This document shows positions 11,301-23,992 of a stretch of 64,000 bases of DNA, one piece after another. This stretch comes from Pratylenchus scribneri (Eukaryota; Nematoda; Chromadorea; Rhabditida; Pratylenchidae): contig JAQSEB010000122.1 of NCBI GenBank assembly GCA_030063045.1, positions 327,220 through 391,219 on the forward strand, written 5' to 3'. The position numbers were made by a program, and so were the translations under genes. The notes beneath the pieces are model-generated. The model saw nothing but the letters and a program-made list of their open reading frames with translations. It was not told the origin of the DNA and ran no database searches. Numbering within the stretch: the first letter of the stretch is position 1; each line of letters begins with the position of its first letter.

Positions 11301-14300
11301 CCGGTGATCCCCATGGGTCATCCGGTATAGGGTTAGGGTCCTTAGGGGATAGGTTATCATTTCACATATCCCTAACCCTAACCCTAATCACCGTAAGGGG
11401 AGACCCTTCCTTCTTTTCAAAATCTGCACACAGATAACCGATAAGTACCAAGAATTTTTATGTAAATGTAAATTATGAAATGAATTGTGTACCTTCCTTG
11501 TTTTTCCAATATTTGCCACATAATTCGGGGAACATTTCATTTCATTCCTTTCATTACGAAACCATCCTTTCAACACCTCTTGTTCGAGTCGTCAATGGCC
11601 TATTGGTTAACGGCATTGAGTTCTCAGATAAAGGAACTAGGGTTCGAATCCTCGATGATTATTCAAGATTTAAGGTTTCTCTAAAAGAAAACCAGTGTCG
11701 GTTTAAATGCTATAAAAAAATCACACGACTGAGAGGATTTTTTAAAAATTTTTTTGATTCGATTTTTTGACTTCTATTCTAGTATACTATTTTTAAATAT
11801 TTTCTCAGATATTATCTTATTATTACATCATAATCAACTCAACTTTCTCTTTATAGCAGGCAGAGTCAGAGGTAGAAATAGGTTATTTTTGGACTTTTTT
11901 TGAAATTTCATTTTTAATTGTGCCAAATGAGAAATAGTTTAAAAAAAAGTCAAAAGAGTGGTGGAGCTAAAAAGCATTTTCATTATTAATGCATATGAAA
12001 AATCAAAAAAAATGTCAGAAATTATGAATAAAAAGGCTTTAAATTTATTAACTTCAAGAATTAATGAAAGCCATCTAAATCTAACATCTAACTGAATATC
12101 GATAATTCCAGTTGTCTAATTTTAATATTAATATTTATTCAAAATCATTTATTTTCAGATTCATTCATTGTGCAAAAAAGTTGCGTTTCAATGCATCAAT
12201 TTTATCAACAATTCCCAGAGGAATTGGAGAAACATTCCTCAAATGAAATTCAAATAGGCTGTGCTTCAACATATGATGGTGAATGAGTGGAGCATATAAA
12301 TATTTTTTAAATATTTTAAATCGATAAAATCAAACCTATTTTTGGAATTGGAACAAAGTTGAGGGCAAAAAATAAAATTAAATATTTTAAAAATATTTGG
12401 AGAAAATTATTAAATGTTTCGTATTCCTTTTCAAATAGGTTTTGTGAATTATTGCATTTGCGATAGCCAAATGTGCAACCGTAATCCAATTGCCCAACAA
12501 GCAGAGTTGGCAGCAACAAAAGGGTTAAGGTGAAATTTAATTTATATAAAAAGGGCAATGCCATAAAAACAAAAATTTTTCCTAGTAACTTTCGCAAATA
12601 TGAAAAATTCATTAACCTTTCATTCATTTTTTTAAGCCTTCGGATTCCCCGAAAGCACATTCCAAAAATTAATTCCAAAGCACAGTTTTACCAGGCTTTG
12701 ATTATTTTAGTACTTCGTATTGCAAGGTACTTGACCAAACTAATTTTATTAAAAGTTCATTTTATGCTCATTACACCGGCAAATTGCAGATGAGTTGGAA
12801 GGGCACAAAAAGGTAACAAATTTTTAAATTTTTTCACATTTGTTTAATTTGTTCACTCTTTTACAAATTTCTAGTTTCTCTTCCACCGGTGAAGGGAAGG
12901 CAAAGGCAGCTTGCTTCCTTCTATTCTCTACCCCCATCCCCCTGTTTTCCATACTCAAAGAAACAATGGAAATAGTTAGTGTATCATTGCAGGAAGACGG
13001 TTATAAAAGTGGAAGAGAAAGTGATGGGATTATATATCATTCCTTCGATTGCATTGCTGGTCAAGATTATGGAAAATGAGGCCTTTTGGTGCCCTTCCAA
13101 CTCATCTACAATTTGCTTAGTTGCTGGCTACAAAAAAGAATTTTGAATTGTTAAAATTCGGTCAAGTACCGAAATATAATTAAAGGTACTAAAAGTTCAA
13201 AGCCGGGTAAAACTGTGCTTTGGAATTAATTTTTGGAGATTGCTTTCGGGGAATCCGGAAGCTTAAAATTGTTTGGAATTGAGGAAATGAATTTTTGATT
13301 GCTTTTGATTTTTTTTCATAATCCGTTTTTTTAAAATAATGAAAGTTAATATTTTTCCAGTCCAAATAAATTGACATCCACAACAATAAATTCGACGGGA
13401 ATTGGCCGAGAAGTAGTATTGACCACAAATGAGGGAAATCCGAGAAAATTGGCCACAAATCCAACAGCAACAACCATTCATCATAATGGGGCAGGCGGAA
13501 CATGGGAACAAAATGTACCAAACTTAAAATATTTAGATTAGCAAAATGAAATGCGAAAAATTTTCTCAAAAATTTTTGAATTTTGTTTGGCTGAAAATTT
13601 TTGAAATTCTCATCAAATTTATAATTAGTGTTAATTTCCGAATACTAAATCATTAACAATCTTGTCCAATTTGAATGAAATAAAGTTAAAATTATGTTTA
13701 TCATCCAAAATATATGGGAAAAGAAAAAAGATTATGCTTGCTCTCTGTAAAAATATATTTTTTCCTTTTTAATAATTCGAATATACAAATTTTATTCCAT
13801 TCAAATTCAAAGGATGAAGACAATGCACTTTTCGGCACGGCAAAAATCACTGCAAGACGACCGGCACCAGCGAATTTAAGGTGGGAAAATATTCACAAAA
13901 ATTAATTTCATGACGAGAATTGGCATTTTTAAAATTTGGAATTTTATAATAATAAATAATATAGACAATTTTAAATGTATAGTAGGTAGCACAGGTAGTG
14001 CCAATTTTTTAAATTATATTTACCCCAAATGGCTTAATTAAATTATTGATAACATTTTTCCTTAGGCTAATTAACAATTTGAAGCTAGAAAATTATGGCC
14101 AAAAAATGAAAATGTTTTTGGTCTTTTTGTTTTTTTGGTCAAAATTTTCATAAATTCTTTTTCTAAGACAATCGAGGCCATAAAATGGTAAAAAAAATTT
14201 CCAAATTTAAAAATTATTTTGATAAAATTCTTGTGGGAGAATTTTGGCACACAATTTTTTTACAAAATGTCAAATTTTCCAGTTTAATTTTTTAATATAA

Positions 14301-14695
14301 TTAACAGTCCATCCACCGAATGGAGTAGTACACCATTGCCGCCATCAACGACCACCACCATAAATGGCAAAATGATGCCAAAATCATCGACAATAATGCC
14401 AACAACAACAATGACCACCACTACTCCATCCACAACAACCACTGAATCGACGGCAATTCGTCAACGGCTGGAAAAATGGAAAGTAAATAGCCAAACAATG
14501 ACAAAAACAATTGGAAATGAGAAAATGTTTTCGGAAAAGAATGGATGGAATGGACGGCGAAAAGATATTTTTGAGGAATATTCGGCAGCGGATGAAGCAA
14601 ATTCCGGACAAATGATGGCTCAAATTGGCCGAATTGTTCCATTCTTTGGATTAATCATTTGGGCAATTTTGATGGGGCAAATTGGACAAAGCTAA
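8349..14695 (+). CDS. Three-domain Ly6/uPAR (three-finger) secreted protein with GPI-type tail
   Basis: Fourteen exons close in phase to 817 residues: 8349-8436, 8500-8655, 8873-9066, 9135-9465, 9520-9708, 9852-10004, 10125-10351, 10788-10978, 11023-11126, 12159-12278, 12439-12529, 13361-13514, 13813-13880, 14308-14695. A second in-frame ATG at 8385 gives the better signal peptide (MFPFLALFVLLILAIDQ). Three Ly6/uPAR domains each start with CxxC and end with CxC-x4/5-CN: CYIC...CLCRDGDLCN, CLQC...CICSTGQCN and CAIC...CICDSQMCN. Domains 2 and 3 share CLTRQ. Acidic/Pro-rich and Thr-rich linkers separate them from a hydrophobic C-terminus (IVPFFGLIIWAILMG) typical of a GPI signal. Such proteins act at the cell surface as receptor or channel modulators. 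The intron after 10978 begins GC rather than GT. A stop at 10388 would end an alternative form after domain 2. Two introns hold transposons. Confidence 0.85.
11246..11449. mobile_element. 204-bp hAT-like MITE with perfect long inverted repeats
   Basis: In an intron of the Ly6 gene. The 8-bp duplication AAGAATTT lies at 11238-11245 and 11450-11457. The terminal inverted repeat is perfect over about 31 bp, starting GGTACTTATCGGTTATCTG. The centre holds CCCTAACCCTAACCCTAA and a facing TAGGGTTAGGG. Related to the element at 5561. Confidence 0.9.
11588..11662 (+). repeat. tRNA-like sequence, probably the head of a SINE
   Basis: Contains an A box (TGGCCTATTGGTTAACGG) and a B box (GGTTCGAATCC) at tRNA spacing, and GTCGTCA can pair with TGATGAT. 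The anticodon arm is poor and no clean cloverleaf forms, so a tRNA-derived SINE or decayed tRNA is more likely than a working tRNA gene. It lies in an intron of the Ly6 gene. Confidence 0.5.
12636..13262. mobile_element. 627-bp element with TTAA target duplication (piggyBac-like MITE)
   Basis: In a Ly6 gene intron. TTAA stands at 12632-12635 and 13263-13266. Ends are GCCTTCGGATTCCCCGAAAG and its near complement, and the inverted repeats extend about 180 bp inward (to GATGAGTTGGAAGGGCACAAA and complement). No transposase frame is visible inside. TTAA duplication is the mark of piggyBac-type transposition; placement in that superfamily is inference. Confidence 0.75.
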
Positions 14696-15149
14696 TAAAC
14701 GAACTTTGGGAAATAAACGAATATTTTCTGAATTCATCATTTTATATATTTATATGTATTATTTTTATGTGCCTATTATTCTTTAATATAAATAAAGGTA
14801 AATATTAAATTATATTAAATAATGTATTAAGAATGAAGAAAAAAAATAATTAATTTTCTTGCCTACCGCTGGTGAATGTTTTCCAGCAAGATTTAAGGAT
14901 CTAATTTTCCTCATATTACCGTATTCCTTCTGTGATTGCCCCCCCCCCAATCCACATTTGGATTGACTCTGAATAATATTAATTAACCCCGAGGACAATA
15001 ACAGTGGAAAGAGCTTTCTTTTTTGGTGCAAATAAATCCGTGCTTTACTGATTAAAATTAATTTTATTTTTAGAATAATATAAAATATTTTACATTTTAA
15101 CAATTAAAAATAAAAAAGATATCAAAAAATTAAAAATATATTTCAAATT
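14696..15149. other. Convergent intergenic region
   Basis: 3' flank of the Ly6 gene (AATAAA-type signals near 14712 and 14793) meeting the 3' end of the next minus-strand gene. It contains a run of ten C at about 14940-14949. No gene seen. Confidence 0.4.
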
Positions 15150-16213
15150 TCAATTTGAAGATTTTTCTTTGTTCTCTGCTGCTTTGGTTGATGCTTCCCA
15201 TTCCCTCATTTGCTTGGCTTCTTCCGCAGCTTTGCTGTTATTAAAGGGGAAAAATGTAAATAAATTGGATCATTTAAAAAACCAACAAAAATTCAATTAC
15301 TCCATATAAATAACAGGCACCGAGAACAAAAACTGTTGCCCAAAATAAATGATGAAGAATTTGAACCAGTCTTTTGTGACGATTATAGAACCGAAAACTG
15401 AAAAAAAAATATGGAATAAATTTATATGGAAATCAATTTGAATAGAGTTTAATATAGCCAAAAAATATAAAATTAATTGCCATTTATAAATACCTCATAA
15501 AGGATTTAACCAATTTTTTGTATCCAATTAAAAATTAGTATGTTTGCTATTTTAAAGAAATTAATTTATTTAAATTGGTTTCGAATTTTTCTAAAATTTG
15601 CTCTTAAACCTTTAAAATGTCCTCAATTAAAGATTAAAAAAATTTTTTAATTTTTTGGTCACATCTGAAAATTAATATTATTTGATAGTCAAAAATCTGC
15701 TCTTAATTTGATACAAAAATCATTTAAATTGGTCAATTTTTGATGAGATATTATAAAATAAATGATTTAATTCTAATTATTAAATTTTTTTCAATTGAAA
15801 ATGAACGAAATTTACTCTCTGATATCCTCTTTTGGATTGAATTTGCCAATGAATGAAAGAATGGCCATTTGGGTTTGGTTTGGTTCCCAATAATCATTCT
15901 GCGGGTCAATGCTTTTGCCATAAATTGTTGATTGTTGTTTAACTGTTGATAAGGGAAAAGTGACTAATTTTTTTCAAATTTGTTGAAAACCTCGTTTAAT
16001 TGTTCTTGGTGAATTGAATTGTTCAACCGAATTGCTGTTGGCCATTTCATCAATTTTCTTATTTTCCATTGATGAAGAATTTGATGATTTTGGTGGTAGA
16101 TTTGTTGAAAATTGGATTTTTCCAGCACAAAATTTAATCATTTTGGAGTGGAAATGTCGAAAATGTCGTGAAATTTGTATCATTGATGATGACGATTTTT
16201 GGCAGTGAAACAT
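15150..16213 (-). CDS. Small single-pass membrane protein, probably mitochondrial (unrecognised)
   Basis: Exon 1 (16213-15991) starts with a basic, Ser-rich, acid-poor region suited to a mitochondrial targeting peptide. Exon 2 (15942-about 15815) joins it in phase and holds IYGKSIDPQNDYWEPNQTQM. A third exon at about 15397-15300 encodes a strongly hydrophobic segment. The last exon (15234-15150) is a charged helix (KAAEEAKQMREWEAS) ending in a stop. The order 'DP...W' - membrane helix - charged helix faintly recalls small complex I subunits such as NDUFB11, but I cannot confirm that. The exon 2 donor gives a frame in exon 3 that does not match the frame needed for the last exon, so a small exon is missing from my model or there is a one-base shift. 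Confidence 0.45.
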
Positions 16214-16518
16214 TCTTCTGAATTGGCACCGAATTTATAAATGAGAGATTAATTTAATTAATTAAATTTGATGAAAATGAAGCAAAATTGGAAGCATTCT
16301 TTGGCCGTAAAATTTATGCTGAATTGAATTGTGATCAAAACACAAAAATTAATAAAAATTTATTAAAAAATGAATAATTTTGAGTATTTATTAAAAAGGA
16401 AATTGAGCAAATGGAAAATATTAGCATCAAAAAGACAAAAATCATTAAAAGAGAATAATTCACAATTAAATGAGAATTTACAATGAATTTTAACCGGGTG
16501 AAAATAATCAAAATTCTT

Positions 16519-19500
16519 TTAAATTTCTTCAATCCATTCAATTGGCACTGATATTTTGCCACTTGTCAAAACCATCATCCGTGGACTTGAGGACAAATGA
16601 ATGTTCAAATTGGCAAAGTCCTCCAATCGATTTGTGGGAATTTGACGCAATTTTCGCAGAGAATTGGCCAACGGGATGAATGGAATGTCCTCATCCCAAC
16701 TCAAAGTGGAAAGGGCCAAATGCTTTTGGACATCCATTTTGATGCTTTCCAAAAGATACTGAAAAAAGGGGAAAAATAAATTATTTATTTTTTGAAAAAT
16801 TTTAATTTTTTCCGATATTATTTTTTTAACTAAAAATTGAAAAATTAATCAATAAAAAATTTCAAAATAAAATTTTCGGATGCTAAAAAAGAATTTTCCA
16901 CCTTATTTAGTAATTTGGCCATTTAAGGTAAGTCAATACTAACACTAATATATGATAAATTTTGCCAATGGGTTTACTACAAAATTGGGCATAAATATTG
17001 GACAAAAATAAGAAGCCAAATTTGTGTTTATTTATCTTTGCTAAGTATAATTACCATTATGAAAATCCATTTTTGTTTAAAATTATAAGCAAATTTTATT
17101 TCTTAAATTTAAAATTTAATTTGACTCCATCGCAAAAACCACCCACCTTTTGTTCAAAATGTTCCCTTCGCATTTGTTCACTGCTTTTTTGAGTGTTTGC
17201 TTGTAAAAATCGTTTCAGCGATTGAATATCCACATTGCAAGGAATTTGGGCGCATCCATCCAACATCATCAATTCACAATAATTATTCACAATTTCGATG
17301 GGTTGTCCCCGTCCGGCCAACATTTTCATCAGTTCAGTCCTCTCCACTTTTGGCTGGGAACAAACTCTGTTTAAAAATAATAACTTGAATTAAATTGGTA
17401 TTTATTTTGAGTTAATTTATGAAAATAAATTTAATTTTTCATAGATAAAGATGAGAGGTTATCCAAAATATCTAAATCAAAAATTTCGGCATAAAAAATA
17501 GGGGTTTCACAATTTAAATTAAACTAGTTTAAACTATTCCTTTTTTTATAGCAGATAAATTGTTTTTGACATTTTTACTGCATTTTTCGCATTTCGACAT
17601 TTACAAAAAATTATTAAAAATGAATAATTTTTTCAAATTTTTTTGCATTCAGTAAAAGAACCTGAAAAAGTTAACTTCGTAAAAATATCCATTTTTCGTT
17701 TTTTAATCTATTCATTTTCACTTTCTACTCTATTTATTTTTGATTTAAAATAAATATTCAAATTTTCTCTGTAGTTAATTTTAATGGGCTATTGACTTAT
17801 AGATGAAACAAATGAATGGAAATTTCTAATAATTTTGTTGAAATTTAAAATATTTCGCCACCAACCTTCCAATGAAAATTTGCATATATTGAATTGTTTG
17901 AAGCAAATTGCCAAATGGCCTAATTATTAATTGTGCACCGCCTAACAATTCTTTCACCCTTTCGACCAATAATTCCAAATTTCGAACATCAAACCTTTAA
18001 AATTGAATATTATTTAATTCAATAATTTTAGTAACCTTCGAACAGTGGATTCCATACAAATTTTTTGCCAAGCACCGGTGGCATCATCCGCTCCAAACTT
18101 TGAAAAAATAAATCAATTTATTTGTTTTTGTGAGCTCAAAAATACCTGCAAAGAGCCATCACAACAAACGAAAGAGCCTCTTCCAAAACTAAAAAATGAT
18201 TAAAAATATTAAATGAATAGAAATGATTTAAAAAATCCAAAATATGTTGAAAGGGTTCGAACCTTGAACCATTAAAATTATCAAAAAATAAAATTGGATT
18301 AAGCTCTCTCTCTGTAGAGCATTTTGATATCAAAATGACGAACATTGGCCAGAAAGTTGTGACCAAAAAACACTAAATTACCCATTCATTTTTAGCTGCT
18401 TTTTTCATATTTTTAAAAAAAAATTTTATATCAAATTCATAAAATCTTTTTTTTTTTAATCAATATCTCTCATTCCAATCAATGTTATTAAAAATGTTAG
18501 ATAATATGTTTACCTAAAGCTAATAATAATGCTCTTTCTTCTTTTGAATAATTGAATGTGCAAATTTCATTTTATCAATTATTTTAATTTTTATTGATTA
18601 TTTATCAACCTAATAATTTAATTTAAAAAATAATTTTTGACAAACTTTAATTTTCGGCCATTTAGGGCATGAATAATGATTTCTCGGGAATCACTTTCGG
18701 CATGTCCAATCATTGTTTGAACATTCAGCAGACAACGACGCATAAATGACAATTCCCAATTGATGGACCAAAGAATCTTAAATTTACCAAAAAATATTTT
18801 TTTGGGATAGTTTTTAACTGTAAAAATGGATTCAACTTTATTTCTATCTAATTTGACTATTTGAGGAATGGCATAAATTGGATAAAATTTTCTTGTTTAA
18901 CATTCCAAATTAATTATTAGAAAATTATTTAAATTTTTTTCTAATTTCTTTTTGCATTATTTTATATTAAATTATAAACCTGTGTAACTCCGGTGCGTCT
19001 TTGTATTTCGTCAATTTCGTCCCGAATTATTTCCTCCATTCTTTTGTGTGCCTCCGCCCTTTGTTGGGCCAATTGTCTGTTTTTGGCAATTCCATGGAAA
19101 AAATCGGATTTGGCAAATTGACGGCGTCGAATTCGTTCATTTTCTTGCAAATTTTGCCACAATTCATCGACGCCTTGGGCACTCCATCCTTTTGTTGAGG
19201 ATGAAGCAGTGGAAGTGGACGAAGAATTGGAATTGTTGAATTTTGATTGGGAAGGGCGTGGCGATGGCAAATTATTTGTATTCAAATTGCATTTTTCCAA
19301 TGTTGTTCTTAATAAAATTTATGTAAATTAAATTGTTTAAAATGGAATAGTTTAATTTAATCCATAAATCATATTTTCTTATATTTAATAAAAAGAAATA
19401 TTTAATTAATTAATTTTAATGTTGGTCTTGCAAACCAAAAAAGCTCTATGCCTAAATAGCCCTGTTCAAACCTGACAATTTGTTCTGCGTCAGTGCCAGA

Positions 19501-19961
19501 GAGGATTAGCCGAATACTCGACAAATTGTTTTCCCTGTCTTTGACGGCGAATTCAATCTAATTTAAAAATTGGATGAAAATAATCACATAAATTTATTTA
19601 ATTTACTTGAACCGGCGGTTGGGTGACGCCTGGCCATGGGAACAAATTGTTCAAATATCCGTTGAATATCTAAATTGGAATAAACAAATTAATTTAAAGA
19701 AAACGAAATCGTAATGATTTTTTAATTAATTTATTTATAAAAAGAAACCAAAAATAACCTGTAATGCTTTCTCATTGCTGTTCTGTAAATTTGGTTGAAG
19801 TGCAAATCGGTCAGGGTGAACAGCAAAATAGAATGGTCGCAAAGCAATTGCTTAAAAAACGCAAAATATTTAAAAAGAATTTAATCAGTTTTTAAACCTG
19901 CTTCATTGGAAGAAATTGATCTAAATTGTTGGGCAATTATTCGATTCAGCGATGTTGACAT
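16519..19961 (-). CDS. TCAIM-like protein (T-cell activation inhibitor, mitochondrial family)
   Basis: About eleven exons on the minus strand from ATG at 19961 to the stop at 16519-16521. The N-terminal exons encode a Ser/Arg-rich targeting-like start (MSTSLNRIIAQQFRS) followed by ALRPFYFAVHPDRF, the diverged J-like motif that opens the TCAIM family (DUF4460). Later exons give IFNGYLNNLFPWPGVTQPPV, IEFAVKDRENNLSSIRLIL, a Ser-rich linker, a basic coiled segment (RIRRRQFAKSDFFHGIAKNR), WSINWELSFMRRCLLNVQTM and a C-terminal DUF4461-type region. The human relative is mitochondrial and linked to metabolic enzyme turnover and chaperones; the nematode role is unknown. Clear exons: 19961-19898, about 19851-19761, about 19665-19610, about 19559-19476, about 19314-18980, about 18777-18655, with further exons near 18100-18010, 17995-17860, 17366-17120 and 16760-16519. 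Confidence 0.75.
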
Positions 19962-20784
19962 TTTGCATACAAATTTATTCATACAGCACATTGTCAAAAA
20001 TTATTAATTATCTAAAAAACGATTGCAAAAATTAAATTCCACATTTCACCGAAATGGGGGAATTTTAAACCAAAAATTAAACCAAAACCCCAATAATGTT
20101 TATGAATTTGTCGTTTTGGAAATTGGAAAATCCTAAAACTATACAAATGCGAGTGCGAGGCGGGTGATCTTTTCTGGATCAAAGATCAACCAAAAATCCC
20201 TACACAATACAGAATACACATATAAAATTCATAGAGAGAAATAAGAAATTATATTTTTTAAGTTATAGGACAGCAGGAGGGCTTACTTCTTGATCTTTAA
20301 ACTAATCGGAGCATAGGGAAAGAGGTGGAATTAATATTTTTCTTAAAAAATGGTTTAATGATTCATTAGATGTTTGGCAAAACAATTTAGGAATTGGTCA
20401 AATTTGGAGGGTTTGTTTGTTTGATGAGAAATTTGAAGCCTATAATCAGTCCGTTAAATTTTTATAATTGACCACAACCACAGTAAATTCTCTATTAGAA
20501 GCCTCTCTCCATTTGTAGATCTGAAATTTAGTTGCCCCGAAGCTATTAATAGAAAATTTGCGGTATTTTAATCCTCAAAATACAGAATGTGACACTAACG
20601 AATTTTTAATGCAAAATTCAGCAGAATTTGAAATGATAGAAAAAATTTTTAAAACAAAAAATTAACGACGAATTTTATTGGAAAGTGCGCAGACCGCAGA
20701 CCACACATTTTTGGATGTTAATTATCAATTCGCTGGATTTGCATGAATTTACATAAAATTTAAAATTAAATCCAAATCCAACGA
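19962..20784. promoter_or_regulatory. Intergenic region between divergent TCAIM-like and zinc-transporter genes
   Basis: About 820 bp without a supported gene. The two genes point away from each other. It is AT-rich with a modest GC patch near 20150-20300. Confidence 0.4.
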
Positions 20785-23700
20785 ATGACAAAATATGCAA
20801 AATTGGATGGCGAGAAAAGCGCCCAAAGTCTGCTGCTTTTTAATGAATCCAACAGCAGCAGCGATGAAAATGAGCAGTCAGAAACGTCAAAAATGCATAA
20901 AAATGGCAGCAAAATAAATAATGGTGAAGTGGGAAAAAGAATACCCAAACAGCATTGCCATAATTTACTGCTCCAACAAAAGGAAAATGAGGTAAATTTT
21001 TGATTAACCGGCTGAATAATTTGTTAATTATTTTGCCAAATCAAATTATTCCAGAATGAGCCAGAGCTCATAAACTCAATTAAATCTTATCTTAAATTGT
21101 GAATAGATAAGTCTTAAACTATTCGATTCGATGAGGCTCATTGAAGACGTCAATTTGATTTATAAATTGTCCTAGCCTCAGGCACTTTATGAAGTTTAAA
21201 TCATCAAACCATATTGTTGGCTTTGATCTATTTTTTTTGTAAATCACAATTCGTTCAATCGATGTTTTTTCAATAAAATGAAATGAGAGACCAACAATTT
21301 TTATATTATAAGCTTTCGGCAAAATGATGGAAAATTCAATCACTAAAATGATTTGATATTTAATTTATATTGTATGATATGATAAATTAAGGATAAATCG
21401 CCGGAACAACTTCTCAAATTTTTGGCACTAGTCAGTATGCTTTACCTTTGTGTCCAATTTACGGGTGGAATTTTGGCGAACAGTTTGGCCATAATCGCAG
21501 ATTGCGGCCATGTGCTCACCGATTTGGCCTCCTTCCTCATTTCGATCTACATGATCCGAATATCCAAAAAGCCTGGTTTTTTCTTTTGCAAAACATTTTA
21601 CTTAACTAATCAATACTACCTAAATAAAGTGCATTTAATAGGCCTTATATTTTAACTATTAATAATTTATGACAAAATCAGCAGCAGTAAGAGATTGGGT
21701 TTTGGCCATTGCTATCATTAAGCGAGGCAATAGTAAAAGCAGTAATATAATAAGATTCGAAAGTTCTCGCTGAACTTATTTTATTTTTAATTTTATGAAA
21801 TCTAATTTTCAAAAAATTGCATCTCTTTGAATGTATTAAACTCGAATTATTTGAATGAAAGCCAATTATTTTGTTTAAATTGAAAAATATTGGGATCTCA
21901 AGAATTATGAGTGGTTTTTATCTAGTGTACCTACCGATAGAAGGATTTTAGTGCTTTTCTAACAATGGTCACTTTTTCGAATTGTTCAGAGTTCCTTGCT
22001 GTGTCCGAAATTTTATGCTATATAATGCCCATTAAATTAATAGAAAATAGTCGCCATCATTTGTGTCTATTAAATGCACTTTTCATCAATTATGATTAGG
22101 CAAATAAATAGGGCATAATCAAAAACTATAAATTAATAATTTAGCCAATCGTCGATACTCATTTGGCCTATTGCGCGCCGAAATCCTCGGTGCATTATGC
22201 AGTTTATTCATCATTTGGACAATAACATGTTTGATGGTTGTTTTTGCTACTCAACGAATTATGGCTGGCAAATTCGAAGTGGAAGCCAATATAATGATTA
22301 TCACCGCATTCATTGGCATTTGTTTTAATCTTTTTATGGCTGGCCTCTTAAAATTCTCTAAATCTGCACCGCAATTGATGGCACATGGACATTCACATTC
22401 TTTTGACCAATTTAACAGGTGTGGCCAATTATTTTTACAAAAATTGAATTATAAAAATATTAAAAATTTTCCCAATCAGAATCCGAATAAAAACAGTGTA
22501 ATGGAATTTGCGCACCTAATTCTCTATTTTTCCAAACAATACTATTTTTATTAAATTAACTAATTATACACTCTCTTCTGAAAGAAAATAATAAAAGAAT
22601 GAAATTACAAAAAAAGTTTAATCAAATACTTGTAAAATGGCCAAAATCAGGCAATCATTTTTGGCCATAATTTTCTACATTAATTATTAATTATTGCTGT
22701 TTAAATTTTATAGAGAAAAAGAGACTTGGTATTGGTATCAAAGCTTTATTAATAGCTTGAAAAATATTTGAGATTTTGATCAATGCCTAAAATTGAAAAT
22801 TATTCAAAAAAAAAATACTGTCCCTCATTTTTACTAAAAATTACAAATATTTTCCTATATTCCAAATAATATGTTTTTGGCATTTTCAAGCACTTCGACT
22901 GCTGGTCAAAAACTCTCTACTGATGAAAATGTGAATATCCGTGCTGCATTCATCCACGTTTTTGGAGATCTCATCCAAAGTATTGGCGTCCTTTTGGCCG
23001 CAATTTGCATCAGATGGACTGGTTTCGCAATGGCCGATCCCCTTTGCACCTATTTATTCTCGTTGATTGTGTTTTGCACCAGCATTCCCGTCGCCAGAGA
23101 TATTTTCTCCACATTGATGGAAGGTGGTTTGGAAATTATAGAGAAATACCATTTTTGGTTTTAAATTGTTTTGTCGAAAAAATACATTTAATTTATTTGG
23201 AAATTTTTTCTCATTTTTAAATTGTTTTTAGCAACTCCAAAACATTTGGACCATTCAAAAATTGCTCGAGATTTGCTGGAATTAGATATGGTTAAAGGAA
23301 TCCATTCCCTGCATATTTGGGGTCTGAACACTTCGCATTTTGCTGCCTCTGTCCATTTGATTGTTGGTACGTTCAAAACACAACAGGGGATAGGAAATAA
23401 TTCTAAAAATTCGGAATAAAATGGTCCAAAATTTCGATCAAAACGTTTTCAGGGTTATCTTTAATAGTCACGGAAAATTTTCTCTAAATTATCGTAAAAA
23501 TTTCTAATAGAAGCCCCGGGGCTTATAAATTTCAGAGAACATCCAAAGGGAGCTTCTATTAGAAGTTTTAGTGAAATTTGTATCATTTTTAAAAATGCCA
23601 TTGTCATTCATAACTTGGATGGGAAAGGCCACTTTCGAAATCCTCTATTCAAATTTAATTCTTGAAAATTAAATAAATTCTCATATTTTTCAAAATTATA

Positions 23701-23992
23701 TTAGAAAAGTGCTAATTTTTTGATTTTTTTTCACAAATATTTAATTTTTAAATTAATTTTCATAGAAGACGGGTCAAAATCAACTGCGATCACTTCTGCT
23801 GCCACCCACCTTCTCCAACATAAATTTGGAATTCATTTCACCACAATTCAAATTGAGGAAATAGAAGAAGAAGATAACAATTTTGAGTGCAATTTTTGCC
23901 AAGAAAACATTGAAAATATTGAAAATTATGTTGCTGATGCCTTTCGCACATCCACTTCTTCCTCATTCACTTCACAATTTTCAGAGCCATAA
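20785..23992 (+). CDS. Zinc transporter of the cation diffusion facilitator family (ZnT2/3/4/8-like)
   Basis: Six exons (20785-20991, 21392-21575, 22145-22418, 22891-23123, 23232-23366, 23766-23992) join in phase to 419 residues. After a 70-residue polar N-terminus come six predicted helices. Helix II carries the metal site as DCGHVLTD (HxxxD) and helix V as HVFGDLIQS (HxxxD), the two pairs that bind Zn2+ for proton-coupled export from the cytosol. The loop between helices IV and V holds only a short His stretch (HGHSHSF). The C-terminal cytosolic domain starts ATPKHLDH, with GIHSLHIWGLN typical of ZnT proteins, and ends with an acidic tail. The first intron between transporter exons (21576-22144) contains an inverted repeat (AAGTGCATTTAATAG / CTATTAAATGCACTT) at its edges. 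Confidence 0.9.

Noticed and set aside
11336..11390. Telomere-like CCCTAACCCTAACCCTAA rep. at an internal site
   Set aside because: It lies inside a MITE with a target duplication, and nematode telomeres are usually TTAGGC, so this is not a telomere scar.
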